Positions 1 through 7,367 of a DNA stretch of 26,465 bases are shown piece by piece. This stretch comes from SIAJ01 sp036266155 (GTDB taxonomy: Bacteria > Planctomycetota > Planctomycetia > Gemmatales > Gemmataceae). The stretch lies in assembly GCA_036266155.1 (NCBI GenBank), contig DATANR010000187.1, forward strand, positions 1 to 26,465, written 5' to 3'. Numbering within the stretch: the first letter of the stretch is position 1; every line of letters starts with the position of its first letter. A program made the translations under genes and the position numbers. The notes under the pieces are model-generated. The model searched no databases. It had not been told where the DNA came from and was given only the letters and a program-made list of their open reading frames with translations.

Positions 1-39
1 CGTCAGCCGACCGATGATGACATTATCGGGCGGCTGACG
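1..39 (-). terminator. Hairpin overlapping the 3' end of the AtuA-like small-subunit gene
   Basis: Positions 1-9 (CGTCAGCCG) and 31-39 (CGGCTGACG) are perfect inverted repeats. The pairing continues inward after one mismatch with 11-15 (CCGAT) and 25-29 (ATCGG). The TAA stop of the minus-strand gene at 23-25 lies in the inner part of this stem. A T-tract that would make it a factor-independent terminator would lie beyond the window edge, so termination is inferred from position only. Confidence 0.4.
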
Positions 40-382
40 CCGCTCCGCTCGCCAGCGCCTCGGGCACTTCCACCATCATCTGCAACAGGGCAAGCGCATA
101 AGTCTTTCCCTGCGTGTCCGTCCGCAGCGATCGCGAGGCGCCGCCGGCGAGAGCGTCACGCAACACGAAATTCAAACCAAGGACATTCGCGGCTTCGAAG
201 CGCTCGACACTCGTCGGATTGAGCGGCGCAAAATACTTCGCCACCACGTCGGCAGTGAGATGCTCACGCAGCCAGGCAAAGCCGGCCGGCGTAAACGCGA
301 TCACGGCGACATTGGCGTGATTGCCTTTGTCACCGCTGCGGCCATGTGCGATAGCCGAGAGCGGAACACGTTGCGTGCTCAT
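23..382 (-). CDS. AtuA-like ferredoxin-fold small subunit
   Basis: The 119-residue protein begins MSTQRVPLSAIAHGRSGDKG. The near-N-terminal RSGDKGNHAN signature is typical of the ferredoxin-fold domain that forms the C-terminal part of AtuA-type proteins (acyclic terpene utilisation; the large partner is the former DUF1446). A conserved aromatic stretch around residues 45-65 (KYFAPLNPTSVERFEAAN) also fits the family. The start at 382 is fixed by an ATGA overlap with the stop of the upstream Tim44-like gene. The large AtuA domain is encoded separately at 1220-2578, so the pair is expected to work together as two polypeptides, probably in acyl-CoA (branched-chain or isoprenoid-type) catabolism. 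The exact substrate cannot be read from the sequence. Confidence 0.82.
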   Translation of the reverse strand: MSTQRVPLSAIAHGRSGDKGNHANVAVIAFTPAGFAWLREHLTADVVAKYFAPLNPTSVERFEAANVLGLNFVLRDALAGGASRSLRTDTQGKTYALALLQMMVEVPEALASGAASAAR

Positions 383-1197
383 CGCGCCACGACCTCCTTC
401 AAGAACTCGGGGTCCGCGTCCTTGGCGAACTCTTCCAGGTCGATGGCCGCCATCAGGTTCTTGGATTCGAGTACCTGGTCGGCGTCGCTGGTCGGACGGA
501 TCAATTCCACGAGCCAGCGTTTCTCCGACCGGCGGAACGACCAGAATTCCTGGAAGGCGTAGGTCTTCTTGTCGCTGCGCAGGACCTCTTCCGTCTCGTC
601 GTCTTCGAAAAAATCCTTCGACTTGGAGGAGATCAAGGCGGTGAACGTGTGGTTCTCTTTCCCGGTGGGCGCTTCGACGTGCAAGACGTTGACGTCGGTC
701 ACCTCGACATGGCCGTACACGTGCCGCTCGCGGTTTTTCTTCAGCTTCTTGATGTCGTTCCGTAGTTCTTCGAGAAGGTCGGGAGTGACGCGCCGTTCGA
801 TGCCCTGCACGGATCGCGCTTCGATCGCTTCCTTGACGAGCCGAAACGCTTCGTCGGCGGCGTCGGCGAGGTATTTGCGCTCGAACCAGTTGTCCGTGTA
901 CGAGAGAAATTTGCAGATCGCCTTCGTGGCCCGCGAGCGGACGGCGATCTTCCATTCGGGCACTTTCTCACCCTTAAACATCACTTGCCGCTTTTTCGGC
1001 AAGTCATCGAGCACTTCCTCGTCAGTTAGGGTCCGCTTCTGACCGCGTTCAAACTCGCCGGCAAATTTGCGGATGCACCAGATGAAGAACCAGATGATGA
1101 AGAACGTGCAACAACAACCGGGGCCGCCGTAATAGTAGACTTGTTGGTCGGCTAACACTGGTCCCAGACCAGCCAGTACGATCGCGAACAGAAACAT
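379..1197 (-). CDS. Membrane-anchored Tim44-like domain protein
   Basis: This 272-residue protein starts with a hydrophobic signal-like segment (residues 1-17), a tyrosine/glycine stretch, a CCC triplet at 28-30 and a second strongly hydrophobic segment (31-41). It is therefore probably exported or membrane-anchored with most of the chain on one side. Residues about 90-250 look like a Tim44-like domain (an NTF2-like fold known from the mitochondrial import motor and from many bacterial membrane proteins). Supporting segments are FQEFWSFRRSEKRWLVELI near 205-225 and the preceding TFTALISSKSKDFF block. The middle is highly charged (KKLKKNRERH). Its TGA overlaps the ATG of the AtuA-like small subunit by 4 bp, and it lies 22 bp after the AtuA large-subunit gene, so the three genes form one operon. 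Its role in that operon is unknown. Confidence 0.75.
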   Translation of the reverse strand: MFLFAIVLAGLGPVLADQQVYYYGGPGCCCTFFIIWFFIWCIRKFAGEFERGQKRTLTDEEVLDDLPKKRQVMFKGEKVPEWKIAVRSRATKAICKFLSYTDNWFERKYLADAADEAFRLVKEAIEARSVQGIERRVTPDLLEELRNDIKKLKKNRERHVYGHVEVTDVNVLHVEAPTGKENHTFTALISSKSKDFFEDDETEEVLRSDKKTYAFQEFWSFRRSEKRWLVELIRPTSDADQVLESKNLMAAIDLEEFAKDADPEFLKEVVAR

Positions 1198-1219
1198 GAT
1201 CTGACTCCGAGAGTGGGAA

Positions 1220-2578
1220 TCAAATGAGTCGGACGTTTACGTAAGGATCGACGGCGGTCTTGGCAATTAACGCTGGCCAATAAGCGAACACTTCACGGAC
1301 GGCTGGTCGACCGGTCGTGTAGCCAGTGACACCCGGCGGCCCCGCGGTCACCAGCGGCGCGAACTCCTTGGTGAAGCGTTCGACGGCCGCCTTGTCGGGC
1401 CCGCGGACGGCGACGCGCATCACCACTTCGGGCGGCGGAGCAGTCGCCTTGACGACGCCTGGCACACAGTCGCCGGCGCCGAGGCATTCGATCAACGTAT
1501 GGGGAAACGTGACGCCCGCGGCCTTCAATCGGTCGAGCAGGATCTGCCCGGCGAACCGGCCCTTGCGCTCCGCGTCCGGTCCAAGTAATACAAGGGTGCC
1601 GCTTGCGGCGTAGCCGTCCCGATAGGCCACGGACACCTTATACGAATCCGTCGCCGATTTGCCCCGCGCTGGCGTGACCCCCACCACATTTCGCAATGGC
1701 TCGCTGAGCTTGATCGTCGTGAAGTCGGCCGTCACGTCGGGCGTCAAATACGCCGCCGGGTCGCCAACCTCATAGAGCAGTTGCTCCGCGATCGTTTCGA
1801 CGTTGACTGCACCACCACTTCCGACCGGTTTTTCGATGCGGAACGAACCGTCGGCGGCGATGTCGGCAATCGGATACCCGACATCGGCGAGATCGGGCAC
1901 TGCCGACCAGTTGGTCCAAAGACCCCCGGTCGCCTGAGCGCCACACTCGATGAGGTGCCCGGCAACGGTCGCCGAACAGAGCCGATCGAGATCGGTCCAC
2001 GCCCACCCATGTTCGTATACCGCTGGCGCCACGGTGAGCGACGCGTCCGCGACGCGCCCGGTGATGACGATGGACGCACCAAGGTTGAGCGCGTCGACAA
2101 TTGGCCGCGCACCCAAATACGCGTTGGCACTGACCATCCGGCTTCGCACGCTGGCAATCGGCTCGCCCGTGTCGAGATTGGCGAGAGTGTGCCCGGCGGA
2201 GATCAACTCGTCGAGACGTGGCAGAAGATCGTCGCCGGACACGACGGCGACAGGCCGATTGGAAAGACCGGCATCTGCCAGGATCGCGTTGGCCCGTACC
2301 GCACAACTCTGGGGGTTCATTCCGCCGGCGTTCGTCACAATTTTCAGGTTCGGTTGCTTGCTGAGTGACGGGGTTAGACGGGTGAGGACATCGAGAAAGT
2401 CATGGGCGAAGCCAGACCGCGGATCGCGCTGGCGAAGCAACGCGAGGATCGACATCGTCAGTTCGGCCAGATACTCAAGCGTGAGGTAATCGAGTTTGGC
2501 ATCACGTGCCAGTCGGATCGGGGCGTCGAGGTTGTCGCCCCAGAAACCACAGCCGTTGCCGATTCGTACGCGCCGCAT
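1220..2578 (-). CDS. AtuA-type large subunit (DUF1446 / acyclic terpene utilisation family)
   Basis: The protein begins MRRVRIGNGCGFWGDN, matching the family's usual start in which a short basic strand leads into a G-x-G-F-x-GD motif. Other family-like segments are LDYLTLEYLAELTM (about residues 30-43), VTNAGGMNPQSCA (about 82-94), ITGRVADASLTVAP and ATGGLWTNW. About 452 residues is the normal length for the large domain alone. The ATG at 2578 is chosen because the homology begins there and GAGG lies 8 bases upstream; an in-frame ATG at 2614 would add 12 unconserved residues. AtuA proteins occur with acyl-CoA carboxylases and enoyl-CoA hydratases in citronellol/geraniol or branched acyl-CoA breakdown. 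Here the C-terminal ferredoxin-fold part is encoded separately at 23-382. Confidence 0.85.
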   Translation of the reverse strand: MRRVRIGNGCGFWGDNLDAPIRLARDAKLDYLTLEYLAELTMSILALLRQRDPRSGFAHDFLDVLTRLTPSLSKQPNLKIVTNAGGMNPQSCAVRANAILADAGLSNRPVAVVSGDDLLPRLDELISAGHTLANLDTGEPIASVRSRMVSANAYLGARPIVDALNLGASIVITGRVADASLTVAPAVYEHGWAWTDLDRLCSATVAGHLIECGAQATGGLWTNWSAVPDLADVGYPIADIAADGSFRIEKPVGSGGAVNVETIAEQLLYEVGDPAAYLTPDVTADFTTIKLSEPLRNVVGVTPARGKSATDSYKVSVAYRDGYAASGTLVLLGPDAERKGRFAGQILLDRLKAAGVTFPHTLIECLGAGDCVPGVVKATAPPPEVVMRVAVRGPDKAAVERFTKEFAPLVTAGPPGVTGYTTGRPAVREVFAYWPALIAKTAVDPYVNVRLI

Positions 2579-2725
2579 GTTGGCGGCCTCGTCGGAAGAG
2601 ATTTCCGCCCCCATGCTTCCGAAGATACGGACCGAAACGTGGTGTCACAAGGGACAGCTGACCCGTCGAGTCAGGTGGCAACGGCTGGTGGAGACTTCAA
2701 TCTGATTTTCCCGCGAATTGGGCGC

Positions 2726-2754
2726 TTGCATTCGCTCGAAAGCGTTGCTAGAAC
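2726..2754 (+). promoter_or_regulatory. Candidate sigma70-type promoter for the small membrane protein
   Basis: TTGCAT at 2726-2731 is followed 17 bases later by TAGAAC at 2749-2754. A TG dinucleotide one base before the -10 gives an extended -10 (TGCTAGAAC). Transcription would run into the 33-residue gene at 2871 after a leader of about 110 nt. The surrounding gap (2579-2870) is the divergent region between the AtuA operon and this gene, and nothing else in it looks coding. Confidence 0.4.
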
Positions 2755-2870
2755 TATGCCCAAGCCTCAGTACCCTTTCCCACATCTTTGGCACTCGCCG
2801 GGGGGAGCGGGACGCGAGGCGCGGCCATTTTCCCCTTTCCGTTGCCTGGCGAACCCGACTGGAGCAAAAG

Positions 2871-2972
2871 ATGTACGATCTGCCGTGGTGGGTGATGGGA
2901 GTGATGTTGCTGGCCGTCATCGGCCTCATCGTTTTGTTGATCTATCTCCGCAAGAAGGATAAGGATTCCTGA
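2871..2972 (+). CDS. 33-residue single-pass membrane protein
   Basis: This small gene encodes a short polar/aromatic N-terminus (MYDLPWWV), one hydrophobic helix (about residues 8-25) and a charged tail RKKDKDS. By the positive-inside rule the tail is expected in the cytoplasm. A GGAG ribosome binding site sits at 2861-2864, six bases before the ATG, which supports this start over an in-frame upstream ATG at 2718. A strong hairpin follows 23 bases after the stop, and a promoter-like sequence lies upstream, so it looks like a monocistronic unit. I do not recognise the family. Such proteins often bind and tune larger membrane complexes, but no partner is indicated here. Confidence 0.6.
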   Translation: MYDLPWWVMGVMLLAVIGLIVLLIYLRKKDKDS

Positions 2973-2995
2973 AGTTCCATCTCCACTGGACAGTT

Positions 2996-3034
2996 AACGG
3001 GCTTGGCCGCAAGACTCGTCGCGGCCAGCCCGTT
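2996..3034. terminator. Bidirectional terminator hairpin between convergent genes
   Basis: AACGGGCT (2996-3003) pairs with AGCCCGTT (3027-3034), and GGCCGC (3005-3010) pairs with GCGGCC (3021-3026). This makes a 14-bp stem with one bulged T and a 10-nt loop. It lies between the end of the small membrane protein gene (2972) and the end of the convergent protease gene (3071). T-runs are weak on both sides, so it could also be an mRNA 3'-end stabiliser. Confidence 0.6.
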
Positions 3035-3070
3035 CTTGAATTGAGTCTTCATCCAGGCAGCAATTGCTGC

Positions 3071-4204
3071 TCATTTTTCGACTTTTAGCCGCGTTTGCGC
3101 CTGATTCCAGTCGCCGACCTGCGCCTCGACTTGCTCGCTCCGGCGGTCGCGCCACACTTGCAATTTGACGCGGGACCCGATCGGCAGTGCGGCAATGTGG
3201 TTGATCAAGTGATTTTCGTTTCGGATCGCAACACCGTTGACCGACAGGATGACGTCGTTCCCGCGCAGGCCCGCTGCTGAGGCTGGCGTATCAGGGTACA
3301 CGGATTCCACGAGTGCACCTTGGGCCTTTTCGAGGCCTAGGCGGATCGCGTCGCTCGCTTCCAGCGTTTGTGCCAAATGAACGCCCAGGTAGCCGCGTGA
3401 CACTGAGCCGTTGTCATACAGCTGGCGTACGACCCGCTTGACCAGGTTGATCGGGATCGCAAAGGCCACGCCGCTGTTGCTGCCGGAATGGGATGCGATG
3501 GCGGTATTGATGCCGACTACTTCGCCATCGAGGTTCACGAGCGGTCCACCGCTGGAACCAGGGTTGATTGCCGCGTCCGTTTGCAAGAAATCTTTGATGC
3601 GGATCGTGCTGCCCAGGCTCACCTGGCCACGATCGCGCGCGCTGATGATGCCGTGCGTCACCGTGCGGTTCAAGCCGAAGGGTGAGCCGAATGCCAGCAC
3701 CCAGTTCCCCTCGCGAGCCCGATCGCTGTCGGCCAGCGGCGCGGCAATCAGTCCGTCAGCATCCAACTTGAGAGCCGCCACGTCCGACTCAGCATCCGCC
3801 CACACTTTTACGGGACGATAGATCTTGTCGTCGGCCAGATGGACGGTGATTTGCTCGGCCTTGGAGCCGTTAATTACGTGATTGTTGGTGATTACCAATG
3901 TCCCTGGCACACCCTCAATCCGCACCAACACACCCGAGCCTGATTCCTCGGTTGGTTTTGTTTTGCCAGGCGCGGGCGGCTTGATCGCTTCCACCGAGAC
4001 GACGCTTGGAGCCATTTGCCGAATAACGGCTTCAAAGCGCTCGCCCAACTGGGCCGGCGCCAGGGCGGTCGACCCGGCTGGCGGCGGGGCAGGTCGGCCC
4101 GTTTGGGCAACGACCAGGTCCACTCGATTGAGAAGGATCGTTCCGGCAGCCCCGCCGGCGAACGCACATACGGCAAATGTCAGGGCTTTGACAAATCGAT
4201 TCAT
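3071..4204 (-). CDS. HtrA/Deg-family serine protease with one PDZ domain
   Basis: This 377-residue protein has an N-terminal signal or anchor helix (about residues 5-27), a Pro/Ala-rich linker, a trypsin-like S1C protease domain (about 55-260) and a single PDZ domain (about 265-365). The catalytic triad is visible: His109 in TNNHVING, Asp141 in ESDVAALKL and Ser218 in NPGSSGGPL. The AFGSPFGL and GVAFAIPINLV segments are typical of DegQ/DegS-like proteins. One PDZ domain and an uncleaved-looking anchor make it closer in layout to DegS/HhoB than to two-PDZ DegP. It should act in the periplasm on misfolded or signalling proteins. No Shine-Dalgarno sequence precedes the ATG, but the signal peptide supports the start. 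It appears to be transcribed alone from the hairpin-rich gap 4205-4519. Confidence 0.93.
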   Translation of the reverse strand: MNRFVKALTFAVCAFAGGAAGTILLNRVDLVVAQTGRPAPPPAGSTALAPAQLGERFEAVIRQMAPSVVSVEAIKPPAPGKTKPTEESGSGVLVRIEGVPGTLVITNNHVINGSKAEQITVHLADDKIYRPVKVWADAESDVAALKLDADGLIAAPLADSDRAREGNWVLAFGSPFGLNRTVTHGIISARDRGQVSLGSTIRIKDFLQTDAAINPGSSGGPLVNLDGEVVGINTAIASHSGSNSGVAFAIPINLVKRVVRQLYDNGSVSRGYLGVHLAQTLEASDAIRLGLEKAQGALVESVYPDTPASAAGLRGNDVILSVNGVAIRNENHLINHIAALPIGSRVKLQVWRDRRSEQVEAQVGDWNQAQTRLKVEK

Positions 4205-4251
4205 CGGAGGTGTCTTCGCACGGGTGAGGTGTTGCAGGCCACTGAGCGTCG

Positions 4252-4316
4252 AAAGTCGCCCGATGACGGTGGGCAGTCAATGGATGTCAATCGAGTGGAC
4301 ATCATCGGGCGGCTTT
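4252..4316. repeat. Long interrupted inverted repeat upstream of the Deg protease gene
   Basis: AAAGTCGCCCGATGA (4252-4266) is the reverse complement of TCATCGGGCGGCTTT (4302-4316) with one G-T wobble. A nested pair GATGTC (4283-4288)/GACATC (4298-4303) lies inside the 35-nt spacer. On the minus strand it sits 48-112 bases upstream of the protease start, so it could be an operator or a leader structure. The rest of the 315-bp gap (4205-4519) holds only the terminator of the upstream gene and no reading frame I would call. Confidence 0.5.
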
Positions 4317-4440
4317 GGACGCTCGGTTGCCAGGGCGACGCCTGTCGGCTGCCGCCCGCCTCAACTTTAGGGAATATCCGTGACGGCGATGCTGCGGAAT
4401 TATCGGCAGAGGCCGAAGAAGTTGCACGATGCGCCCGCAT

Positions 4441-4483
4441 AAAACGTACAAAGCCCGCCGTCGGCGGACCGTACGGCGGGCTT
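4441..4483 (-). terminator. Intrinsic terminator of the DksA/TraR-type gene
   Basis: AAGCCCGCCGT (4451-4461) and ACGGCGGGCTT (4473-4483) form an 11-bp perfect stem with an 11-nt loop. Read on the minus strand it is followed by TGTACGTTTT. It lies 37 bases after the stop of the minus-strand gene at 4520-4978. Confidence 0.75.
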
Positions 4484-4519
4484 CGGTAAGTTGAAACGAT
4501 CGTCCGAGCCGTGCTCGGA

Positions 4520-4978
4520 CTACTTGCTGTAATCCATTTCCAGGTCAGACAACCGAACTTCGCGGTCTTCCATCGGCGAGCCATCAGAGACCGCCTCCCA
4601 ATTCGCATTGCGGCGATCGGCAAGCCAGTTCGCGTCGCTCTCCGCCTCACGCTGGCATTTGATGCACAACGTGCTGTAGGGAAGCACATTCAAACGTGCC
4701 ACCGGGATTTTGGTCTGGCAGGCCTCGCAGAGTCCGTAGGTACCCTGCTTGAGGCGCAAAAGCGCCCGTTCAATTTGATTGAGTTCGCGGGCCTCAAGCT
4801 CGGCCAATTGCGAGGATAGTTCCTCCCCGGTATGGTCGAAGGCCGCGTCGGCCGCGTCGGCCGAGGTCATTTTTGTCGAGCCGAGTTCGGCCAAATCGGC
4901 GCCCAGCCGCTTGCGCAGCTCATTACGCCGGGCCGTCAAGGTCTTGTTCAGTCGAAGGAGTGCGTCGCGTCGTGCCAT
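4520..4978 (-). CDS. DksA/TraR-family C4 zinc-finger protein
   Basis: The 152-residue protein has a predicted helical coiled-coil N-terminal half (residues about 1-78, rich in Leu, Arg, Glu and Ala). A four-cysteine zinc finger follows: Cys84-x2-Cys87 (GLCEACQTKIP) and Cys105-x2-Cys108 (TLCIKCQREAE). The stretch RLKQGTYGLCEAC is the typical entry to the DksA/TraR finger. DksA proteins bind the RNA polymerase secondary channel and, with ppGpp, change promoter output. Whether this copy keeps the acidic coiled-coil tip needed for that is not obvious, so a general regulator of the family is the safe call. A good terminator follows the gene. Confidence 0.88.
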   Translation of the reverse strand: MARRDALLRLNKTLTARRNELRKRLGADLAELGSTKMTSADAADAAFDHTGEELSSQLAELEARELNQIERALLRLKQGTYGLCEACQTKIPVARLNVLPYSTLCIKCQREAESDANWLADRRNANWEAVSDGSPMEDREVRLSDLEMDYSK

Positions 4979-5582
4979 GTGTCACCGCCTTGTCGGCGAC
5001 TCCAACCGGCGTCAAACCGGCGGAGTGTAAGTAAGATTCCGATCGATCAGAAGGACTTCTCCAGTCATCCAGTTTCCACAACTCATTGCGTTGGCTGCTC
5101 CACCAGCAATATACATGCCAAAGCAAGAGGTCGCTTTCCTAATCGTGTATACCGTCCTACCGATATTACGTTACAACCGCCCCTGGCGGTCGTTTCAACT
5201 GCTGCACAAACGTGCGGTCCGCGAATTCGGCAATGACACGTCAAATCTACGCGGGTTCAGTGGTCACTCTGTTGGCTATTTCGGTCCCCGCTTGACCTTT
5301 CTTTCCCAATTCCTCAGATATTCTGACGAGCGGCCCCGATGCAATATCGAACAATCGACCTCCCCCAAGTGTTGGCAAATTCGACACTTCGGAACCAAAT
5401 TCGAACATCGCCGCCGCTACACCAACTCTGCCGACTTCCCTTCTCCTGTTAAGACGTTGGAGACGTTCATTTCGACTAGGACGACCAGAAAGCCGAATCT
5501 CTGGAAAATAGGAGTAGTCGAATACTATATTGCCATCTAGAAAGAACAGGGTACGAAGGTCTCCGGCGGAAGGGCCGATGTC
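4979..5582. other. Gene-free 604-bp intergenic region
   Basis: This is the divergent region between the DksA-like gene (minus) and the Rrf2 regulator gene (plus). It looks richer in A and T than its neighbours. The reading frames in it have no recognisable protein character and poor codon composition. It contains a small hairpin, ACCGCC (5176-5181)/GGCGGT (5185-5190) with a 3-nt loop followed by CGTTT, and possible promoter elements towards the iron-sulfur operon. I see no RNA gene that I can name. Confidence 0.6.
5513..5531 (+). promoter_or_regulatory. Possible promoter/operator of the iron-sulfur operon
   Basis: AGTA (5513-5516) and TACT (5523-5526) form a small dyad around GTCGAA. TACTAT (5523-5528) could serve as a -10 element 55 bases before the Rrf2 gene start. 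The AGTCGAA core loosely recalls the AGTC half-site of IscR-type sites. No convincing -35 element is visible, so this is a weak candidate for Rrf2 autoregulation. Confidence 0.22.
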
Positions 5583-6086
5583 ATGTCGACGCTACTGAGC
5601 AAAAAGACTGACTACGCCTTACTGATCCTCTCGCATTTGACCGAGCGATCAACCGGTGGAAGCGCCCGCGAGATCGCCGATCGGTTTGGTCTGTCGAAGG
5701 GTTTCTTGGCGAACATCCTGAAAGAACTTTGTCAGAAAGGCTTCTTGATCAGTCACCGCGGCGTGAAAGGCGGCTACACGCTCGCTCGGACGGCGGACCA
5801 GATCAGCCTGGCCGAGTTGTTGGAGTCGCTGGAGGACGGTTGGAAGTTGACGACGTGCACCGGACAGCTCGATCACGAGGAGCACGACTGCAGCGTTCAT
5901 TACCTGTGCCCGATCCGCGGGCCGCTCAATGAAATTCACAAGGCGATCGTCGGCGTGTTGAGAAACGTCAGCTTGGCCGACGTGATGGGTCAGAAGTCCG
6001 CGACGACGACGTTTCAGCCGGTACTGTCGATTCTGGGACATCGCGAACCTGCGTTGGCGACCGAGTTGCACGAGATCACCGCCTAG
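5583..6086 (+). CDS. Rrf2-family, IscR-like iron-sulfur transcription regulator
   Basis: This 167-residue protein begins with the typical Rrf2 winged helix (MSTLLSKKTDYALLIL, recognition region GLSKGFLANILKELCQKGF at about 36-54, wing RGVKGGYTLA at 59-68). The cluster-binding region holds Cys92, Cys103 and Cys109, with nearby His98, His101 and His107. IscR has Cys92-x5-Cys98-x5-Cys104, so the first gap here is longer (x10). It is first in an operon with iscS, iscU, iscA and hscB, so it most likely senses Fe-S status and represses its own operon. GGAAGG a few bases upstream supports the start. The gap to iscS is 24 bp. Confidence 0.88.
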   Translation: MSTLLSKKTDYALLILSHLTERSTGGSAREIADRFGLSKGFLANILKELCQKGFLISHRGVKGGYTLARTADQISLAELLESLEDGWKLTTCTGQLDHEEHDCSVHYLCPIRGPLNEIHKAIVGVLRNVSLADVMGQKSATTTFQPVLSILGHREPALATELHEITA

Positions 6087-6110
6087 GCCGAACATCCGAG
6101 AAAGAGCGTC

Positions 6111-7328
6111 ATGGCGAAGACTCCGATTTACATGGACAACAACTCGACCACGCGGGTCGACCCGCGCGTCGTCGAGGCGATGTTGCCCTATTTCACCGAG
6201 AAGTACGGCAACGCCGCGAGCCGAACGCACGCATTTGGCTGGGAAGCCGAGTCGACGGTCGAGGAAGCGCGCGAGCATATTGCCGACCTGATTGGCGCCG
6301 GCGGCAAGGAAATCATCTTCACGTCGGGCGCCACCGAGAGCGACAACCTGGCGCTCAAGGGCGTGGCCCAAATGTACAAGAAGAAGGGCAACCACCTCAT
6401 CACGCAGGTGACGGAGCACAAGGCTGTCCTCGACACGTGCAAACGCCTCGAGAAAGACGGCTTCCAGGTGACCTACCTGCCGGTCGACAACTTTGGCCAG
6501 GTTCATGCCGACCAGGTCCGCGAGGCGATGACGGACAAGACGATTCTCGTCTCGATCATGGCCGCGAACAACGAGATTGGGTCCCTCCAGCCCATCAAGT
6601 CGATCGGCAAATTGTGCAAGGAAAAGGGGATCCTGTTCCACACGGACGCCGTCCAGGCCGTTGGCAAGGTGCCGATCGACGTCAACGAGATGGGCATCGA
6701 CCTGCTCAGCATGACCGCCCACAAGATGCACGGTCCGAAGGGAATCGGCGCCCTTTATGTGCGAAAAAAGGATCCACGCGTCCGTCTGGAGCCTCAAATC
6801 GACGGCGGCGGCCACGAACGCGGCATGCGCTCGGGAACGCTGCCGGTGCCGTCGATCGTTGGCTTCGGTAAAGCCTGCGAGATTGAAAAGAAGGAAGGGC
6901 CGGACGAAGCCAAGAAACTCTACAAGCTCCGCGAACGGCTCCGCAAGGGGATCATGGACAAACTGCCCGAGTCGTATTTGAACGGCCATCCAGACGAACG
7001 CTTGCCGGGCAACGCGAACATCAGCTTTGCCTACGTGGAAGGCGAGGGCCTGATGATGGGCATCAAGGACGTGGCCGTCTCCAGCGGCTCAGCCTGCACG
7101 AGCGCGAGCCTGGAGCCAAGCTACGTCTTGCGGGCCCTTGGCGTCGGCGATGAGTTGGCCCACTCAAGCATCCGCTTCGGCTTGAGCCGGTTCAACACCG
7201 AGGCTGAGGTCGACTTCGTGATCGAGTTGGTCGTCCGCGAAGTGCAGCGTTTGCGGGAAATGAGCCCGCTCTACGAAATGGCTCAGGCCGGTATCGACCT
7301 CAAGAGCATCGCGTGGGCCGCCCACTAG
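6111..7328 (+). CDS. iscS: Cysteine desulfurase IscS
   Basis: The 405-residue PLP enzyme takes sulfur from cysteine and passes it as persulfide to the IscU scaffold. It starts with the family motif IYMDNNSTTRVDP. His103 in TEHKAV stacks on the cofactor, and Lys205 in MTAHKMHGPKG is the PLP lysine. RSGT is at 240-243, and the persulfide cysteine Cys329 is in SSGSACTSAS, in the long flexible loop expected of class I (IscS/NifS) enzymes. Length matches IscS (about 400). It lies between the Rrf2 regulator and iscU (39-bp gap), which supports the ISC rather than the SUF role. Confidence 0.95.
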   Translation: MAKTPIYMDNNSTTRVDPRVVEAMLPYFTEKYGNAASRTHAFGWEAESTVEEAREHIADLIGAGGKEIIFTSGATESDNLALKGVAQMYKKKGNHLITQVTEHKAVLDTCKRLEKDGFQVTYLPVDNFGQVHADQVREAMTDKTILVSIMAANNEIGSLQPIKSIGKLCKEKGILFHTDAVQAVGKVPIDVNEMGIDLLSMTAHKMHGPKGIGALYVRKKDPRVRLEPQIDGGGHERGMRSGTLPVPSIVGFGKACEIEKKEGPDEAKKLYKLRERLRKGIMDKLPESYLNGHPDERLPGNANISFAYVEGEGLMMGIKDVAVSSGSACTSASLEPSYVLRALGVGDELAHSSIRFGLSRFNTEAEVDFVIELVVREVQRLREMSPLYEMAQAGIDLKSIAWAAH

Positions 7329-7367
7329 CCGCTTGCGGCGTAGCACACAAACATCAAGGAGTTCCAA

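Noticed and set aside
2645..2929. A minus-strand frame of 94 codons across the leader of the small membrane protein gene
   Set aside because: It runs antisense to the promoter and start of a better supported gene and has a random-looking composition.
5292..5322. TTGACC with a later GATATT as the promoter of the Rrf2 operon
   Set aside because: The spacer would be 19 bases and the site lies about 260 bases upstream of the gene, so I did not list it.
5091..5540. A 149-codon open frame in the gap before the Rrf2 regulator gene
   Set aside because: The translation has no domain character and is rich in Arg, Ser and Thr without pattern. It lacks a ribosome site and lies in a region that looks regulatory.
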